DNA of 64,000 nt from Halorubrum halophilum (GCF_000739595.1 NZ_BBJP01000039.1:62001-126000); one strand, 5' to 3'; positions 31,990-41,081 are shown, counted from the first letter of the stretch. Notes: a model not told the origin generated them from the sequence alone. Made by a program: numbers and translations.

Positions 31990-33363
31990 TCAGGCCGTCG
32001 GCGCCGTCTCGTCGAGCGCGCGCTCGGCCTTTTCGGCCTCAGTGGAGACGATGAAGGAGTGCTCGTCGCCGTACTCGGCGACCGCTTCGAGCGCCTCTCG
32101 GGTGCCGATCTGGCGGAGCGCCCACCCGGCGGCCGCGCGCACGTCGTCGGAGTCGTCCTCGGCGAGCGCGTCGGTGAGGGGGTCGATCGCGCGCGTGTCG
32201 CCGATGAGCCCGAGCGCGCGGGCGGCGTGGGGACGCACGAGGTCCTCCGTGTCGCCCTCGGGGTCGAGCTGGTTCGCGAGCGGCTGGACCGCCTCTGCGG
32301 CGCCGATCTCGCCGAGCGCCTTGAACACGACTTTCTGGAGCTGCGGGTTCGAGTCCTCCGGGACGTACTCCACGAGGGTCTCGGTCGCCTCGTCTGCCGC
32401 CATCTTGCCGAGGATCCGGATGGCCGGTTGATTACGCTTCTCGGCGCGACCGAGCAGCTCCTCGACCGACGCCTCGGTCTTCCCGCGTTTGCCCATGCGT
32501 TCGAACGCCTCGAGGCAGTGGCGCTCCATGAAGTCGGACTGCAGCGAGTCGAGCGCGAGCAGGATCATGTCGACGTTGCCGCGCTTCTCGTGCTCCTTCA
32601 GCGCGGCCCACTCGACCGGGAAGTCCTTGTAGTGGCCGAGCACGTCGTAGTACTCCTGCGCGCGGAGCTGCTCGTGCGTTTCGAGGTCGTCCCACTCCTC
32701 GGCGTCGTCGAGGCCCGCCTCGAGTCCGTCGGTCGCGTCGAGCAGCGCCGCGATCGTCTCGGCGTCGTCGTCGGGGTCGAGACCGGCGTCCGCGACCGCC
32801 TCGGCGACGGCGTCGAGCGCCGCGACGAGGTCGTCGAGGCTCTCGTGTTCGGGGAACGCGTCGACCGCGACCGACTCGGACGCCTCCTCGACGAAGGCGT
32901 CGACCGCGTCGGCGGCGTCGTCGCGCCCGTCAGCGGTCCACTCGGTATCTTCGAGCGTCGATACGGCCGCCTCGATCGCGTCGACCACGTCCTCGGCGTA
33001 GGGGCCCCGAGCTTCTTCGACGCCGTCGCGGAGCTCCGCGATCCGGTCTTCGAGGTCGCCGCGCGGGTCGTCGGCGTCCTCGTCGTCCTCGTCCGGTTCG
33101 GGGAGGTCCGCCTCGGCGACCCCCTCTTCGGCGTCGTCGAGGAGCGCGTCGATGTCGTCGAGGTCCGCCTCGGTCTCGGCGCTGTCGAGGCGGTCCGCGA
33201 TCTCGTCGAGGTACTCTGTTAAGGACTCCTCGGTCGCTTCGTCGGGAAGCGTGGGCGCGGCGGCCGCGTCCGTCGACTCGCCGGCGCCGCCCGCCTCCTC
33301 CGCGTCGTCCGCGGCGTCGGCCCCCTCGGAGGCGTCGGCCGGGTCGTCGTCGCCGTTGCTCAT
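31990..33363 (-). CDS. HEAT-repeat protein with acidic coiled N-terminus
   Basis: 457 residues. Residues 1-230 are extremely acidic, Ala/Asp/Glu-rich and helical. Residues 250-457 form about five HEAT (PBS-lyase type) repeats with the pattern ALGLIGDTRAIDPL, LRQIGTREALEAV and LGEIGAAEAVQPL. Such scaffolds bind other proteins; no enzymatic residues are seen. ATG 33363 is chosen because the upstream in-frame part crosses the dpsA promoter region and is not acidic. It is divergent from dpsA. Confidence 0.8.
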   Translation of the reverse strand: MSNGDDDPADASEGADAADDAEEAGGAGESTDAAAAPTLPDEATEESLTEYLDEIADRLDSAETEADLDDIDALLDDAEEGVAEADLPEPDEDDEDADDPRGDLEDRIAELRDGVEEARGPYAEDVVDAIEAAVSTLEDTEWTADGRDDAADAVDAFVEEASESVAVDAFPEHESLDDLVAALDAVAEAVADAGLDPDDDAETIAALLDATDGLEAGLDDAEEWDDLETHEQLRAQEYYDVLGHYKDFPVEWAALKEHEKRGNVDMILLALDSLQSDFMERHCLEAFERMGKRGKTEASVEELLGRAEKRNQPAIRILGKMAADEATETLVEYVPEDSNPQLQKVVFKALGEIGAAEAVQPLANQLDPEGDTEDLVRPHAARALGLIGDTRAIDPLTDALAEDDSDDVRAAAGWALRQIGTREALEAVAEYGDEHSFIVSTEAEKAERALDETAPTA

Positions 33364-33432
33364 ACACCATAAACTGCGCGCGTAATCCATTAAGACGTTT
33401 CCCTTCGCGGGCGGAGTCGATGACGGTACCGG

Positions 33433-33503
33433 CCGATATCGAATACTAACAAATATATTTTCGATATATAGAATTTCTCTTACCAAATTACGAGCTATTA
33501 AGT
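33433..33503 (+). promoter_or_regulatory. dpsA promoter and possible metal-repressor operator
   Basis: CTATTAAGTACC at 33494-33505 is a TATA-like box about 30 bases before the dpsA start. Just upstream, CGATATCG (33434-33441) and the AT-rich stretch with TCGATATATA (33461-33470) form symmetrical elements that could bind a DtxR/SirR-type regulator. The binding role is inferred. Confidence 0.4.
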
Positions 33504-33530
33504 ACCTCGCGCGCGTACGTGTAGACAGAC

Positions 33531-34079
33531 ATGAGCACCCAGAAAGAAGCCCGTCAACGGTACGGCGACGTCCACGAGAGCGAAGCGCTGCGCATCCCCG
33601 AGGAGAAGGCCGAGCAGCTCGTCGACGCGCTCAACTCCGATCTCGCGGCGACGTACGTCCTCTACCACCAGGTGAAAAAGCACCACTGGCTCGTCGAGGG
33701 CGCCGAGTTCCACGACATCCACGAGTACCTCGGCGAGGTCGCCGCGGACCTCGAAGAAGGTGCCGACGTGATCGCCGAGCGCGCGCAGGCGCTCGGCGGC
33801 GTGCCGCTCTCGGGCGGCGCGAACTACGAGGAGCACGCGCCGGTGAGCCCCGAGGACGCCGACGCCTACGACATCCGCACCTCGCTGGAGAACGACCTGG
33901 AGATCTTCGGCGACATCATCGAGCAGCTCCGCGAGCACATCCAGCTCGCCAACAACCTCGGCGACTACACCACCGAGGAGCAGCTCCGCGAGATCCTCGA
34001 AGGCGTCGAGGAGCACGGCCACCACATCGAGCACTACCTGGAGGACGACACCCTCGTCAGCCAGGGCACGCTCGAGTAG
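33531..34079 (+). CDS. dpsA: DNA-protecting ferritin DpsA
   Basis: 182 residues. A four-helix ferritin-like protein of the Dps family: ferroxidase residues appear in YHQVKKHHWLVEGAEFHDIHEYLGEVAADLEE (His52 region, Asp/Glu pair). Halobacterial DpsA assembles into dodecamers that oxidise and store iron and limit Fenton damage. Length and the N-terminal extension match haloarchaeal DpsA. It is monocistronic; an AT-rich promoter with palindromes precedes it. Confidence 0.93.
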   Translation: MSTQKEARQRYGDVHESEALRIPEEKAEQLVDALNSDLAATYVLYHQVKKHHWLVEGAEFHDIHEYLGEVAADLEEGADVIAERAQALGGVPLSGGANYEEHAPVSPEDADAYDIRTSLENDLEIFGDIIEQLREHIQLANNLGDYTTEEQLREILEGVEEHGHHIEHYLEDDTLVSQGTLE

Positions 34080-34175
34080 GCGTCGACGGTCTCACAAGCG
34101 TCGAAAACTCCGTAACTGCGGCCTCGAATTCTCTCGTTTTCTCGTCCAAAAGCGGCGGCTATCGCTTATAAGAAA

Positions 34176-34613
34176 CTAGCGGCCGGACTCGTAGAACTCC
34201 TCGCGGTACACCCGTCCGAACGCGTTCCGGCGGAGGGTGCTTGCCGCCGCGTCCGGCTCTTCCTGATACGTCGCCGCGACCACGGTGTCGGCGAAGGGGA
34301 CCGGGTGCCACACGATGTTGTCGACGTTGTCCGAGCCGATCCGAACCACGCTCTCCTCGTCGAACTCGCTGTCGGCGAGCCACTCGTCGAACTCTCCCTC
34401 CTCGCCGACGTGGACCGTGAGCATCTCGGCGAACGTCGCGTCGCGCGCGGTCCGGATCACCTCGGGCGTGACCCGCTCGTCGTACTCGTCGGCGTCAAAC
34501 GACATCGCCTTGGTCGCCTCGCGGACGACGACCTGCGCGACCGGGCCGACCTCCTCGTAGCGTTCGAGCGCGTCGGCGCGGGTCTCCGGGGCGAACGTTC
34601 CTCTGGTGTGCAT
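34176..34613 (-). CDS. Conserved haloarchaeal hypothetical protein
   Basis: 145 residues, acidic alpha/beta protein with no transmembrane segment. Begins MHTRGTFAPETRADALERYEEVG; the sequence GEEGEFDEWLADSEFDEE suggests a compact soluble domain. It belongs to an uncharacterised haloarchaea-restricted family and is followed upstream on the same strand by another such gene (34650-35132, 36 bp away), so the two form a small operon. No catalytic pattern is recognised. Confidence 0.7.
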   Translation of the reverse strand: MHTRGTFAPETRADALERYEEVGPVAQVVVREATKAMSFDADEYDERVTPEVIRTARDATFAEMLTVHVGEEGEFDEWLADSEFDEESVVRIGSDNVDNIVWHPVPFADTVVAATYQEEPDAAASTLRRNAFGRVYREEFYESGR

Positions 34614-34649
34614 ACCCGTCGTTCGCCGTCGACTGAAAAGGGCGTTCCG

Positions 34650-35132
34650 TTACGCGGACGAGTCGTCGGGGGCGTCGCTGTCCGCTGGGTCGGTCTCAGC
34701 ATTCTCGCCGTCTGCGTCGTCTTCACTGTCTCCCGCCTCCCGCGCCATCTCGCGAGCCTCGCGGATCGCGTCGGCCACCTCCGGACTGGCCTCGTCCGTC
34801 ACGTCGACGGCGCCGGATCTTCCGCCTGCGGCGTGATCGTGGCCGGCATGATCGTGACCGCCCGATCCGACCCCGTCGTGCGCTCCGAGGTCCACGTCGG
34901 GGCGTCCCCGGTTGACGGTGTCTTCGAACACCTCGTGGTACTCCGCGTCCTCGGCGTGGGGCGTCACCTCGGCGGCGAGCCCGGCGGGTTCCCGATCGCT
35001 CCAGTCGGACACGTGGTCGTCGAGCCACGCCTCGTGGTCGCCGCCGTGTAACATCGCCGTGAACGCGAGGTGATGCGCGAGGTGTTCGCCGTCGCGCTGG
35101 GGCGTCTCGCAGACGGGGCACGCGTATCCCAT
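34650..35132 (-). CDS. Haloarchaeal zinc-finger-like protein with His/Asp tail
   Basis: 160 residues. Starts MGYACPVCETPQRDGEHLAHHLAFTAML, a C-x2-C...H-x3-H zinc-finger-like pattern (5, 8, 18, 22). The middle (about 85-105) is His-rich (GGHDHAGHDHAAGG), and the C-terminus is an acidic disordered tail. The start is taken at 35132 because the finger begins there; 20 upstream in-frame residues are unlike the family. Metal binding is likely, function unknown. It probably shares an operon with 34176-34613. Confidence 0.72.
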   Translation of the reverse strand: MGYACPVCETPQRDGEHLAHHLAFTAMLHGGDHEAWLDDHVSDWSDREPAGLAAEVTPHAEDAEYHEVFEDTVNRGRPDVDLGAHDGVGSGGHDHAGHDHAAGGRSGAVDVTDEASPEVADAIREAREMAREAGDSEDDADGENAETDPADSDAPDDSSA

Positions 35133-35463
35133 ATTGGACGCGGGTACGGCCGTGAGGCGTAAAGTCGCGTCGAACGTGGATCGCTCGCTCATACGCAGTC
35201 ACCAACACATCGGCGGAGAGCACCTCCGAACCCTCAGTCACTCGGAAGTACGTGCTTGGCCCCTCCGCGAACACCTCCAAAGCTCCAGCCGTGACGACTC
35301 GTGCCCCGTGAGCGCTCAGAGGCACACGCCACTGCACCAGTCTTGGTGGGTCTGAGTAGTTCGCCGCCGCCTCGCCGCGTGCGCGTTTCGCACCTATAAC
35401 AGCAACTTTATCACTCGCACGGAGCGAATTTCCGGTAAGACTACTCCGTTAGGAGGTCCAACA
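35133..35463. other. Gap upstream of eIF2-gamma with possible gene relic
   Basis: A minus-strand frame from 35337 reads MQWRVPLSAHGARVVTAG...EVLSADVLVTAYER down to about 35200, then becomes Arg-rich across the neighbouring gene in the wrong frame. It may be the 5' relic of a lost gene. On the plus strand, ACCTATAACAG (35391-35401) or CTTTATCAC (35407-35415) can be the eIF2-gamma promoter. GGAGGT at 35450-35455 is a good Shine-Dalgarno sequence eight bases before GTG 35464. Confidence 0.35.
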
Positions 35464-36708
35464 GTGACTGAAGCCAACACACAACCGGAGGTGAACATCG
35501 GTCTCGTCGGTCACGTCGACCACGGGAAGACGACGCTCGTGCAGGCGTTGTCCGGCTCGTGGACCGACCAGCACAGCGAGGAAATGAAACGCGGTATCTC
35601 GATCCGGCTGGGGTACGCGGACGCGACGCTCCGGCGCTGTCCCGGCGTCGACGCGCCCGAGTGTTACACCGTCGACGAGGAGTGCGAGGACGGCTCCGCG
35701 AGCGAGCCGGTCCGGACGGTCTCGTTCGTCGACGCGCCCGGCCACGAGACGCTGATGGCGACGATGCTCTCGGGCGCCTCGATCATGGACGGTGCCGTCT
35801 TGGTCGTGAGCGCGACCGAGGACGTCCCGCAGGCGCAGACGGAAGAGCACCTGATGGCGCTCGATCTCATCGGGATCGAGAACATCGTCATCGCGCAGAA
35901 CAAGGTCGACCTGGTCGACCGCGACCGCGCCGTCGACAACTACCGGCAGATCCAGGAGTTCGTCGAGGGCACCGTCGCGGAGGACGCCCCGATCGTCCCC
36001 GTCTCGGCTCAGCAGGAGGTCAACATGGACCTCCTCATCGACGCGATCGAGACGGAGATCCCGACGCCCGACCGCGACCCCGGCGAGAGCGCCCGCATGT
36101 ACGCGGCCCGCTCGTTCGACATCAACCGCCCGGGCGCGACCGCGGCGGACCTGAAGGGCGGCGTCGTGGGCGGCTCGCTGGTAAGCGGCGAGCTGTCCGT
36201 CGGCGACGGGCTCGAGATCCGACCGGGCCGCGAGGTCGACGAGGAGGGCCAGACGGAGTGGCGCCCCCTCGAAACCACGGTGCGCTCGCTGCAGGCCGGC
36301 AGCAACAACGTGGAGTCCGCCCGGCCGGGCGGGCTGCTCGGCGTCGGCACCGGGCTCGACCCGAGCCTGACGAAGGGCGACGCGCTCGCGGGACAGGTCG
36401 CCGGTGAGCCCGGTACGCTCCCGCCGACGCGCAACGAGTTCGAGATGCAGGTCGACCTCCTCGATCGGGTCGTCGGGAAGGAGGACGACGAGAGCGGCGA
36501 GAGCGACATCGACGACATCAACACCGGCGAGCCGCTGATGCTCACGGTCGGCACCGCGACGACGGTCGGCGCGGTGACGAGCGCGCGCGACGGCGAGTGC
36601 GAGGTCAGCCTCAAGCGCCCGGTCTGCGCCGAGGAGGGCGCACAGATCGCGATCAACCGGCGCGTCGGCGCGCGCTGGCGACTCATCGGCGTCGGGACGC
36701 TCTCGTAG
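35464..36708 (+). CDS. eif2g: Translation initiation factor aIF2 subunit gamma
   Basis: 414 residues. GTPase motifs: G1 [10 protein letters not shown]2 region [12 protein letters not shown]3 DAPGHE, G4 NKVD, and a zinc knuckle (CPGVDAPEC, then CEDG). Domains 2 and 3 are beta-barrels. aIF2 carries initiator Met-tRNA to the small ribosomal subunit. The start is GTG, set by the GGAGGT eight bases upstream. It heads a conserved archaeal cluster: PIN protein, RpoE1, Spt4, dephospho-CoA kinase, S24e and Kae1-Bud32. Confidence 0.96.
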   Translation: MTEANTQPEVNIGLVGHVDHGKTTLVQALSGSWTDQHSEEMKRGISIRLGYADATLRRCPGVDAPECYTVDEECEDGSASEPVRTVSFVDAPGHETLMATMLSGASIMDGAVLVVSATEDVPQAQTEEHLMALDLIGIENIVIAQNKVDLVDRDRAVDNYRQIQEFVEGTVAEDAPIVPVSAQQEVNMDLLIDAIETEIPTPDRDPGESARMYAARSFDINRPGATAADLKGGVVGGSLVSGELSVGDGLEIRPGREVDEEGQTEWRPLETTVRSLQAGSNNVESARPGGLLGVGTGLDPSLTKGDALAGQVAGEPGTLPPTRNEFEMQVDLLDRVVGKEDDESGESDIDDINTGEPLMLTVGTATTVGAVTSARDGECEVSLKRPVCAEEGAQIAINRRVGARWRLIGVGTLS

Positions 36709-36709
36709 C

Positions 36710-37153
36710 GTGACCGACGACGCCCGCGCGGACGACTCGGAATCGCTCTCCGCGGGAGGTGCCCCCGACGGCGCCCCGGTCGTCGCGCTCGATGCGAGCG
36801 CGCTGATGGCGCCCGTCGAGGCGGACCTCCGGCTGTTCGAGGAGCTCGATCGGCTCCTCGGCGCCCACGAGGCCGTGGTCCCGACGGCGGTCGTGTCGGA
36901 GTTAGACCGGCTGCAGGGCGGGAACGGCGCGGCGGCGACCGCGGCGAGCGTGGGGGCGGACCTCGCGACGCGGGCGGAGACGGTGGAAACGGACGAATCG
37001 TACGCCGACGACGCGCTCGTCGAACTGGCCACAGAGGGCCGGGTTGACGGCGTCGTCACCAACGATCGACCGCTGGCGAACCGGGTGCTGGAGGCGGGCG
37101 CACCAGTAATCGGTTTAAGGGGTCGGAACACACTGGCGATAACGGAACCCTAG
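36710..37153 (+). CDS. PIN-domain protein of the eIF2-gamma operon
   Basis: 147 residues. PIN pattern: VVALDASALMAP (first Asp), VVSELDRL (Glu), then SYADDALVELA (Asp pair) and VVTNDRPLANRV. It resembles the Fcf1/Utp24-like PIN proteins found beside aIF2-gamma in archaea, thought to act in rRNA processing, rather than a VapC toxin, since no antitoxin gene is near. The start is GTG 36710, one base after the eIF2-gamma stop, so translation is coupled. A disordered acidic tail of about 22 residues precedes the domain. Confidence 0.82.
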   Translation: MTDDARADDSESLSAGGAPDGAPVVALDASALMAPVEADLRLFEELDRLLGAHEAVVPTAVVSELDRLQGGNGAAATAASVGADLATRAETVETDESYADDALVELATEGRVDGVVTNDRPLANRVLEAGAPVIGLRGRNTLAITEP

Positions 37154-37172
37154 CGGACGCGGACAACCAATC

Positions 37173-37748
37173 ATGTACAAACGAGTTCGACTCAAGGATA
37201 CGGTCGAGGTACCGCCGAAACACCTGGCGGATGTCACCGACGAGCGGGTGAAAGCCCTGCTGCAGGACAAACTGGAAGGACGAATGGACGAGGACGTGGG
37301 GAGCGTCGTGAGCGTCATCGAGGTCCACGACATCGGCGACGGCGCGGTGTTACACAACCGCCCCGGCGTCTACTACGAGGCCGAGTTCGACGCGCTGACC
37401 TACGACCCCGACATGCAGGAGGTCGCCGACGGCACGGTCGTCGAGACGGTCGAGTTCGGCGCCTTCGTCGGGATCGGTCCGGTGGACGGCCTGCTGCACG
37501 TCTCGCAGATCACCGACGAGTACCTCACGTTCGACGGGGCGAACCAGCAGCTCGCCTCCTCGGACTCCGACAAGACCCTCGGCGTCGACGACGCCGTCCG
37601 AGTCCGCGTGGTGACCAAGAGCATCGACGAGCGCAACCCGCGCGACTCGAAGATCGGGCTCACCGCGAAACAGCCCGGCCTCGGGAAACACGAGTGGCTG
37701 GAGGGCCAACGGCTTCACCGCGAACAGACCGGTGAGGAGGCCGACTGA
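37173..37748 (+). CDS. rpoE1: DNA-directed RNA polymerase subunit E' (Rpb7-like)
   Basis: 191 residues. Begins MYKRVRLKDTVEVPPKHL, the Rpb7 tip domain (1-80), followed by an S1-type OB domain (about 82-160, VVETVEFGAFVGIGPVDGLLHVSQITDEY). Forms the stalk of RNA polymerase with RpoF and helps initiation and RNA binding. Its stop overlaps the start of spt4 by one base (TGATG). Confidence 0.96.
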   Translation: MYKRVRLKDTVEVPPKHLADVTDERVKALLQDKLEGRMDEDVGSVVSVIEVHDIGDGAVLHNRPGVYYEAEFDALTYDPDMQEVADGTVVETVEFGAFVGIGPVDGLLHVSQITDEYLTFDGANQQLASSDSDKTLGVDDAVRVRVVTKSIDERNPRDSKIGLTAKQPGLGKHEWLEGQRLHREQTGEEAD

Positions 37749-37945
37749 TGGCCGAGGACCGCCTGGCGTGTCGTGAGTGTCACCACGTCAACGACCCCGA
37801 CTCCCAGACGTGCGAGCACTGCGGGTCGTCGTCGCTCACCGAGGACTGGGCGGGCTACGTCATCATCACCCAGCCCGAGGAGAGCCAGATCGCCGAGGAG
37901 ATGAACGTCACGAAGCCCGGTTCGTACGCGCTGAAGGTCCGGTAA
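37748..37945 (+). CDS. spt4: Transcription elongation factor Spt4 (RpoE'')
   Basis: 65 residues. A zinc ribbon with CRECHHVNDPDSQTCEHCG (two C-x2-C pairs) and a SLTEDWAGYVIIT strand typical of Spt4. Partner of Spt5 in clamping RNA polymerase for processive elongation. Overlaps rpoE1 by one base; same operon. Confidence 0.95.
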   Translation: MAEDRLACRECHHVNDPDSQTCEHCGSSSLTEDWAGYVIITQPEESQIAEEMNVTKPGSYALKVR

Positions 37946-37992
37946 GCGACTGTTCGCGGCAACGCCTTACGGCTTCGGCCACTACGTACCCC

Positions 37993-38571
37993 ATGCTCAC
38001 GCTCCCCGACTCCCTGCGCGACGCCTTCAAGGAGCCGCTCGGCCCGGTGACGACGGACGCCGACGAACTGCTCGCGGGCGCGGCGGAGACCCGCGGGGAA
38101 CGGGCCGCGCCCGACGCCCCCGTCATCGCTGTCGGCGACGTAGTCACGTACCACCTGCGGGAGGCGGGTCGCGTCCCCGACGTCGCGCTGATCGACGGGA
38201 AGACCGAACGCGAGGCGGTCGATCCGGAGATCGAGTTGGCGCTCGCGGCCGCGGACGACCGCCGAATTTCGGTGGAGAACCCCGCCGCGTCGCTGTCGAC
38301 GGAGCTGCTTGAGGCGCTCGCCGAGGCGCTCTCCGACGCCGACCCGGTCATTATCGAGGTGACAGGCGAAGAGGATCTGGCCGCCCTGCCGGCGATCCTC
38401 GCCGCGCCCGACGGCGCGAGCGTCGTCTACGGCCAGCCCGGCGAGGGGATGGTCCGCGTCGCGGTCACGCCCGAGTCCCGCGACGGGGCGCGAGAACTGT
38501 TCGAGGGGCTCGACGGCGATGTCGAGGCGGCCTACGAGGCGCTCGGTCGCGTCCCCGACGGCGCCCGGTGA
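37993..38571 (+). CDS. GTP-dependent dephospho-CoA kinase (archaeal type)
   Basis: 192 residues. Conserved blocks of the archaeal DUF359 family: VGDVVTYHLREAGRVPDVALIDGKTERE (strand-loop with DGK), and EVTGEEDLAALPAIL, YGQPGEGMV near the C-terminus. This family phosphorylates dephospho-CoA with GTP, the last step of CoA synthesis in archaea. ATG 37993 is chosen because an in-frame upstream extension runs across spt4. Context (downstream of spt4, upstream of S24e) matches other archaea. Confidence 0.9.
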   Translation: MLTLPDSLRDAFKEPLGPVTTDADELLAGAAETRGERAAPDAPVIAVGDVVTYHLREAGRVPDVALIDGKTEREAVDPEIELALAAADDRRISVENPAASLSTELLEALAEALSDADPVIIEVTGEEDLAALPAILAAPDGASVVYGQPGEGMVRVAVTPESRDGARELFEGLDGDVEAAYEALGRVPDGAR

Positions 38572-38666
38572 GATCCGGGCGGAGACGACCGAGCGCCGGA
38601 TCCCGACGACACCCCCGCTTCGAAATCCTTTTACAGCTTTCGAGGGGATATACGCCTAACTGAACC

Positions 38667-38975
38667 ATGGACGTCGATATCATCTCCGAGGAGGAGAACC
38701 CGATGTTGCACCGCACGGACATCCGTTTCGAGACGACCCACGAGGAGGCGACGCCCTCTCGTCTGTCGGTCCGCGACTCGCTCGCGGCCAAGCTCGACAA
38801 GGCCTCCGAGGAGGTCGTCGTCCACGAGCTGGACACGAAGTTCGGCATGCGCAAGACGGTCGGCTACGCGAAGGTGTACGACAGCGCGGAGGACGCGCTC
38901 GACGTCGAGCAGGAGTACATGCTCGAACGCAACAAGATCGGCGGCGAGGGCGACGCGGACGCCGAAGAGGCCTAA
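38667..38975 (+). CDS. rps24e: 30S ribosomal protein S24e
   Basis: 102 residues. MDVDIISEEENPMLHRTDIRF and FGMRKTVGYAKVYDSAEDA are S24e blocks. An acidic C-terminal tail is typical of halophiles. A TATA-like TTTTACA (38629-38635) precedes it. In many haloarchaea rps27ae follows directly; here only ten bases separate S24e from Kae1-Bud32, so S27ae is encoded elsewhere or has been lost from this site. Confidence 0.94.
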   Translation: MDVDIISEEENPMLHRTDIRFETTHEEATPSRLSVRDSLAAKLDKASEEVVVHELDTKFGMRKTVGYAKVYDSAEDALDVEQEYMLERNKIGGEGDADAEEA

Positions 38976-38985
38976 CGCCCGCCGA

Positions 38986-40695
38986 ATGCGCGTTCTCGGC
39001 ATCGAGGGGACCGCGTGGTGCGCCAGCGCCGCCCTGTACGACGCCGAGACCGACTCCGTTCTCATCGAGTCGAACCCGTACGAACCGGACAGCGGCGGTA
39101 TTCACCCGCGTGAAGCCGCCGAGCACATGTCCGAGGCGATCCCCGGGGTCGTCGACGCGGTTCTCACGGCGGCCGAGAACGAGCACGGCCCGGACGCGAT
39201 CGACGCGGTCGCGTTCTCGAAGGGCCCGGGACTCGGTCCGTGTCTCCGGACCGTCGGCACCGCCGCCCGGTCGCTCGCGGGGGCGCTCGGCGTGCCGCTC
39301 GTCGGCGTCAACCACATGGTCGCGCACTTGGAGATCGGTCGCCACCGGTCCGGCTTCGAGAACCCGGTGTGTCTGAACGCCTCCGGCGCGAACGCCCACC
39401 TGCTCGGCTACCACGACGGGCGCTACCGCGTGCTCGGGGAGACGATGGACGCCGGCGTCGGCAACGCGATCGACAAGTTCACGCGCCACGTCGGCTGGGA
39501 TCACCCCGGCGGTCCGAAGGTCGAGGCGGCGGCGCGGCGGTACGCCGAGGGGAGCGACGGCCCGGGATATCTCCTCGACCTTCCGTACGTCGTCAAGGGG
39601 ATGGACTTCTCCTTCTCCGGGATCAGCTCCGCGGCCAACGACGCGTCCGACGACGGCGTCCCCGTCGAGGAGATCTGCTTTTCGCTCCAAGAGCACGTGT
39701 TCGCGATGCTCACGGAGGTCTCGGAACGCGCCCTCTCGCTGACGGGCGCCGACGAGCTCGTGTTGGGCGGCGGCGTCGCGCAGAACGACCGGCTCCGCGA
39801 GATGCTGGCGTCGATGTGCGCGGCCCGCGGCGCGGCGTTCCACGCCCCGGAGCCGCGGTTCCTCCGCGACAACGCCGGGATGATCGCCGTGCTGGGCGCG
39901 AAGATGGCGGAGGCCGGTGACACGCTCCCCATCGCCGAGTCCGCGATCGACCCGAACTTCCGCCCGGATCAGGTGCCTGTGACGTGGCGGAGCGGCGAGT
40001 CGGTCGCTCGGGGGCGCGCCCCCGGAGGGGAACAGGCCGTGACGGACGCCGATCGGCGGGGCGCCGAAGCCACGGTGGAGTTCGTCGCAGGCGGCGGCGG
40101 AATCGGGGGCGGCGACGACGAGCGGCGCGTTTCCGACGCCGCCGACCGCCGCGTGATCAAGCGCCGCGTCTCGAAGGAGTACCGCCACCCCGAACTCGAC
40201 CGAACGCTCAGGCGCGACCGGACCGTCGCCGAGGCTCGGCTGACGAGCGAGGCGCGCCGGGCGGGCGTTCCGACGCCGCTGGTGTACGATGTCGACGTGC
40301 CGAACGCGACGCTGACGCTCCAGCACGTCGGCGACCGCGACCTCGCCGCCGTCCTCGACGGAGGGGCCGAGCGCGCGGCGGCGGTCGGGCGACACCTCGC
40401 GCGGCTCCACGAGGCCGGGATCGTTCACGGCGACCCGACCACGCGGAACGCGCGGGTCGGGCAGCGGGAAGACGGCGACCCGCGAGTGACGCTCATCGAC
40501 TTCGGGCTCGCCTACCACACCGGCCACGTCGAGGACCACGCGATGGACCTCCACGTGTTCGAGGGGTCGGTCCGCGCGACCGCGGCCGACCCCGACCCGC
40601 TGATCGAGGCGTTCGAGGCCGGGTACGGGGCCGTCGGCGACGAGAGCGTCCTCGACCGCCTCCGCGACGTAGAGGGGCGCGGGCGGTACCGGTGA
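38986..40695 (+). CDS. kae1-bud32: Kae1-Bud32 fusion: tRNA threonylcarbamoyladenosine synthase subunit and kinase
   Basis: 569 residues. Kae1 (1-325) has the metal site NHMVAHLEIGRH and ASHK-type blocks (GVGNAIDKF, GGVAQNDRL). A Gly-rich linker precedes Bud32 (about 350-569), a small kinase with KRRVSKEYRHPELD, catalytic HGDPTTRN and DFGLAYH. Together they form the core of KEOPS, which makes t6A37 in tRNAs reading ANN codons. Fusion of the two is common in euryarchaea. Directly downstream of S24e on the same strand. Confidence 0.95.
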   Translation: MRVLGIEGTAWCASAALYDAETDSVLIESNPYEPDSGGIHPREAAEHMSEAIPGVVDAVLTAAENEHGPDAIDAVAFSKGPGLGPCLRTVGTAARSLAGALGVPLVGVNHMVAHLEIGRHRSGFENPVCLNASGANAHLLGYHDGRYRVLGETMDAGVGNAIDKFTRHVGWDHPGGPKVEAAARRYAEGSDGPGYLLDLPYVVKGMDFSFSGISSAANDASDDGVPVEEICFSLQEHVFAMLTEVSERALSLTGADELVLGGGVAQNDRLREMLASMCAARGAAFHAPEPRFLRDNAGMIAVLGAKMAEAGDTLPIAESAIDPNFRPDQVPVTWRSGESVARGRAPGGEQAVTDADRRGAEATVEFVAGGGGIGGGDDERRVSDAADRRVIKRRVSKEYRHPELDRTLRRDRTVAEARLTSEARRAGVPTPLVYDVDVPNATLTLQHVGDRDLAAVLDGGAERAAAVGRHLARLHEAGIVHGDPTTRNARVGQREDGDPRVTLIDFGLAYHTGHVEDHAMDLHVFEGSVRATAADPDPLIEAFEAGYGAVGDESVLDRLRDVEGRGRYR

Positions 40696-40787
40696 GCGGT
40701 CGAGAGTCGGGTCGGCGAGTCGCCGGCGGACAACTACCACTGTCGACTTGCGCCACGCTTTATATGCCCGGCGAGTGATATGCCTGT

Positions 40788-41081
40788 ATGGCAGACAAAC
40801 CGTCCTCGGGAGAGATACTGGGGATCCCGTACAACTTCGAGCGGCCGAGCCTCGGCCGGATGCTCTCGTCGTACTGGCAGCCCGACAAGGGAATGCTCGT
40901 GGAGAAGCCGTTCGGCATCGGGTACACCCTGAACCTGGCGAACTGGCGGTCGTGGATCGTTCTAGCCGTCGCCGGCGGGCTCTACTACCAGCAGACGCAG
41001 TCGGCTGGAGCCGCCGACGCGTCCGACGACGACGTGGACGCGAGCGACGAGCCGGTCGAAGTGATCGTCGACGACGCCTGA
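40788..41081 (+). CDS. Small haloarchaeal membrane protein (DUF5808-like)
   Basis: 97 residues. GIPYNFERPSLGRMLSSYWQP and KPFGIGYTLNLANWRS are conserved features of a bacterial/archaeal DUF5808-type module, followed by one helix (SWIVLAVAGGLYY) and an acidic tail. TTTATAT at 40757-40763, about 27 bases before the ATG, predicts a leaderless transcript. Function unknown; likely membrane-associated. Confidence 0.75.
   Translation: MADKPSSGEILGIPYNFERPSLGRMLSSYWQPDKGMLVEKPFGIGYTLNLANWRSWIVLAVAGGLYYQQTQSAGAADASDDDVDASDEPVEVIVDDA

Noticed and set aside
36710-37153. PIN protein as a VapC toxin
   Set aside because: It sits in a conserved translation/transcription operon with no antitoxin; an RNA-processing role is more likely.
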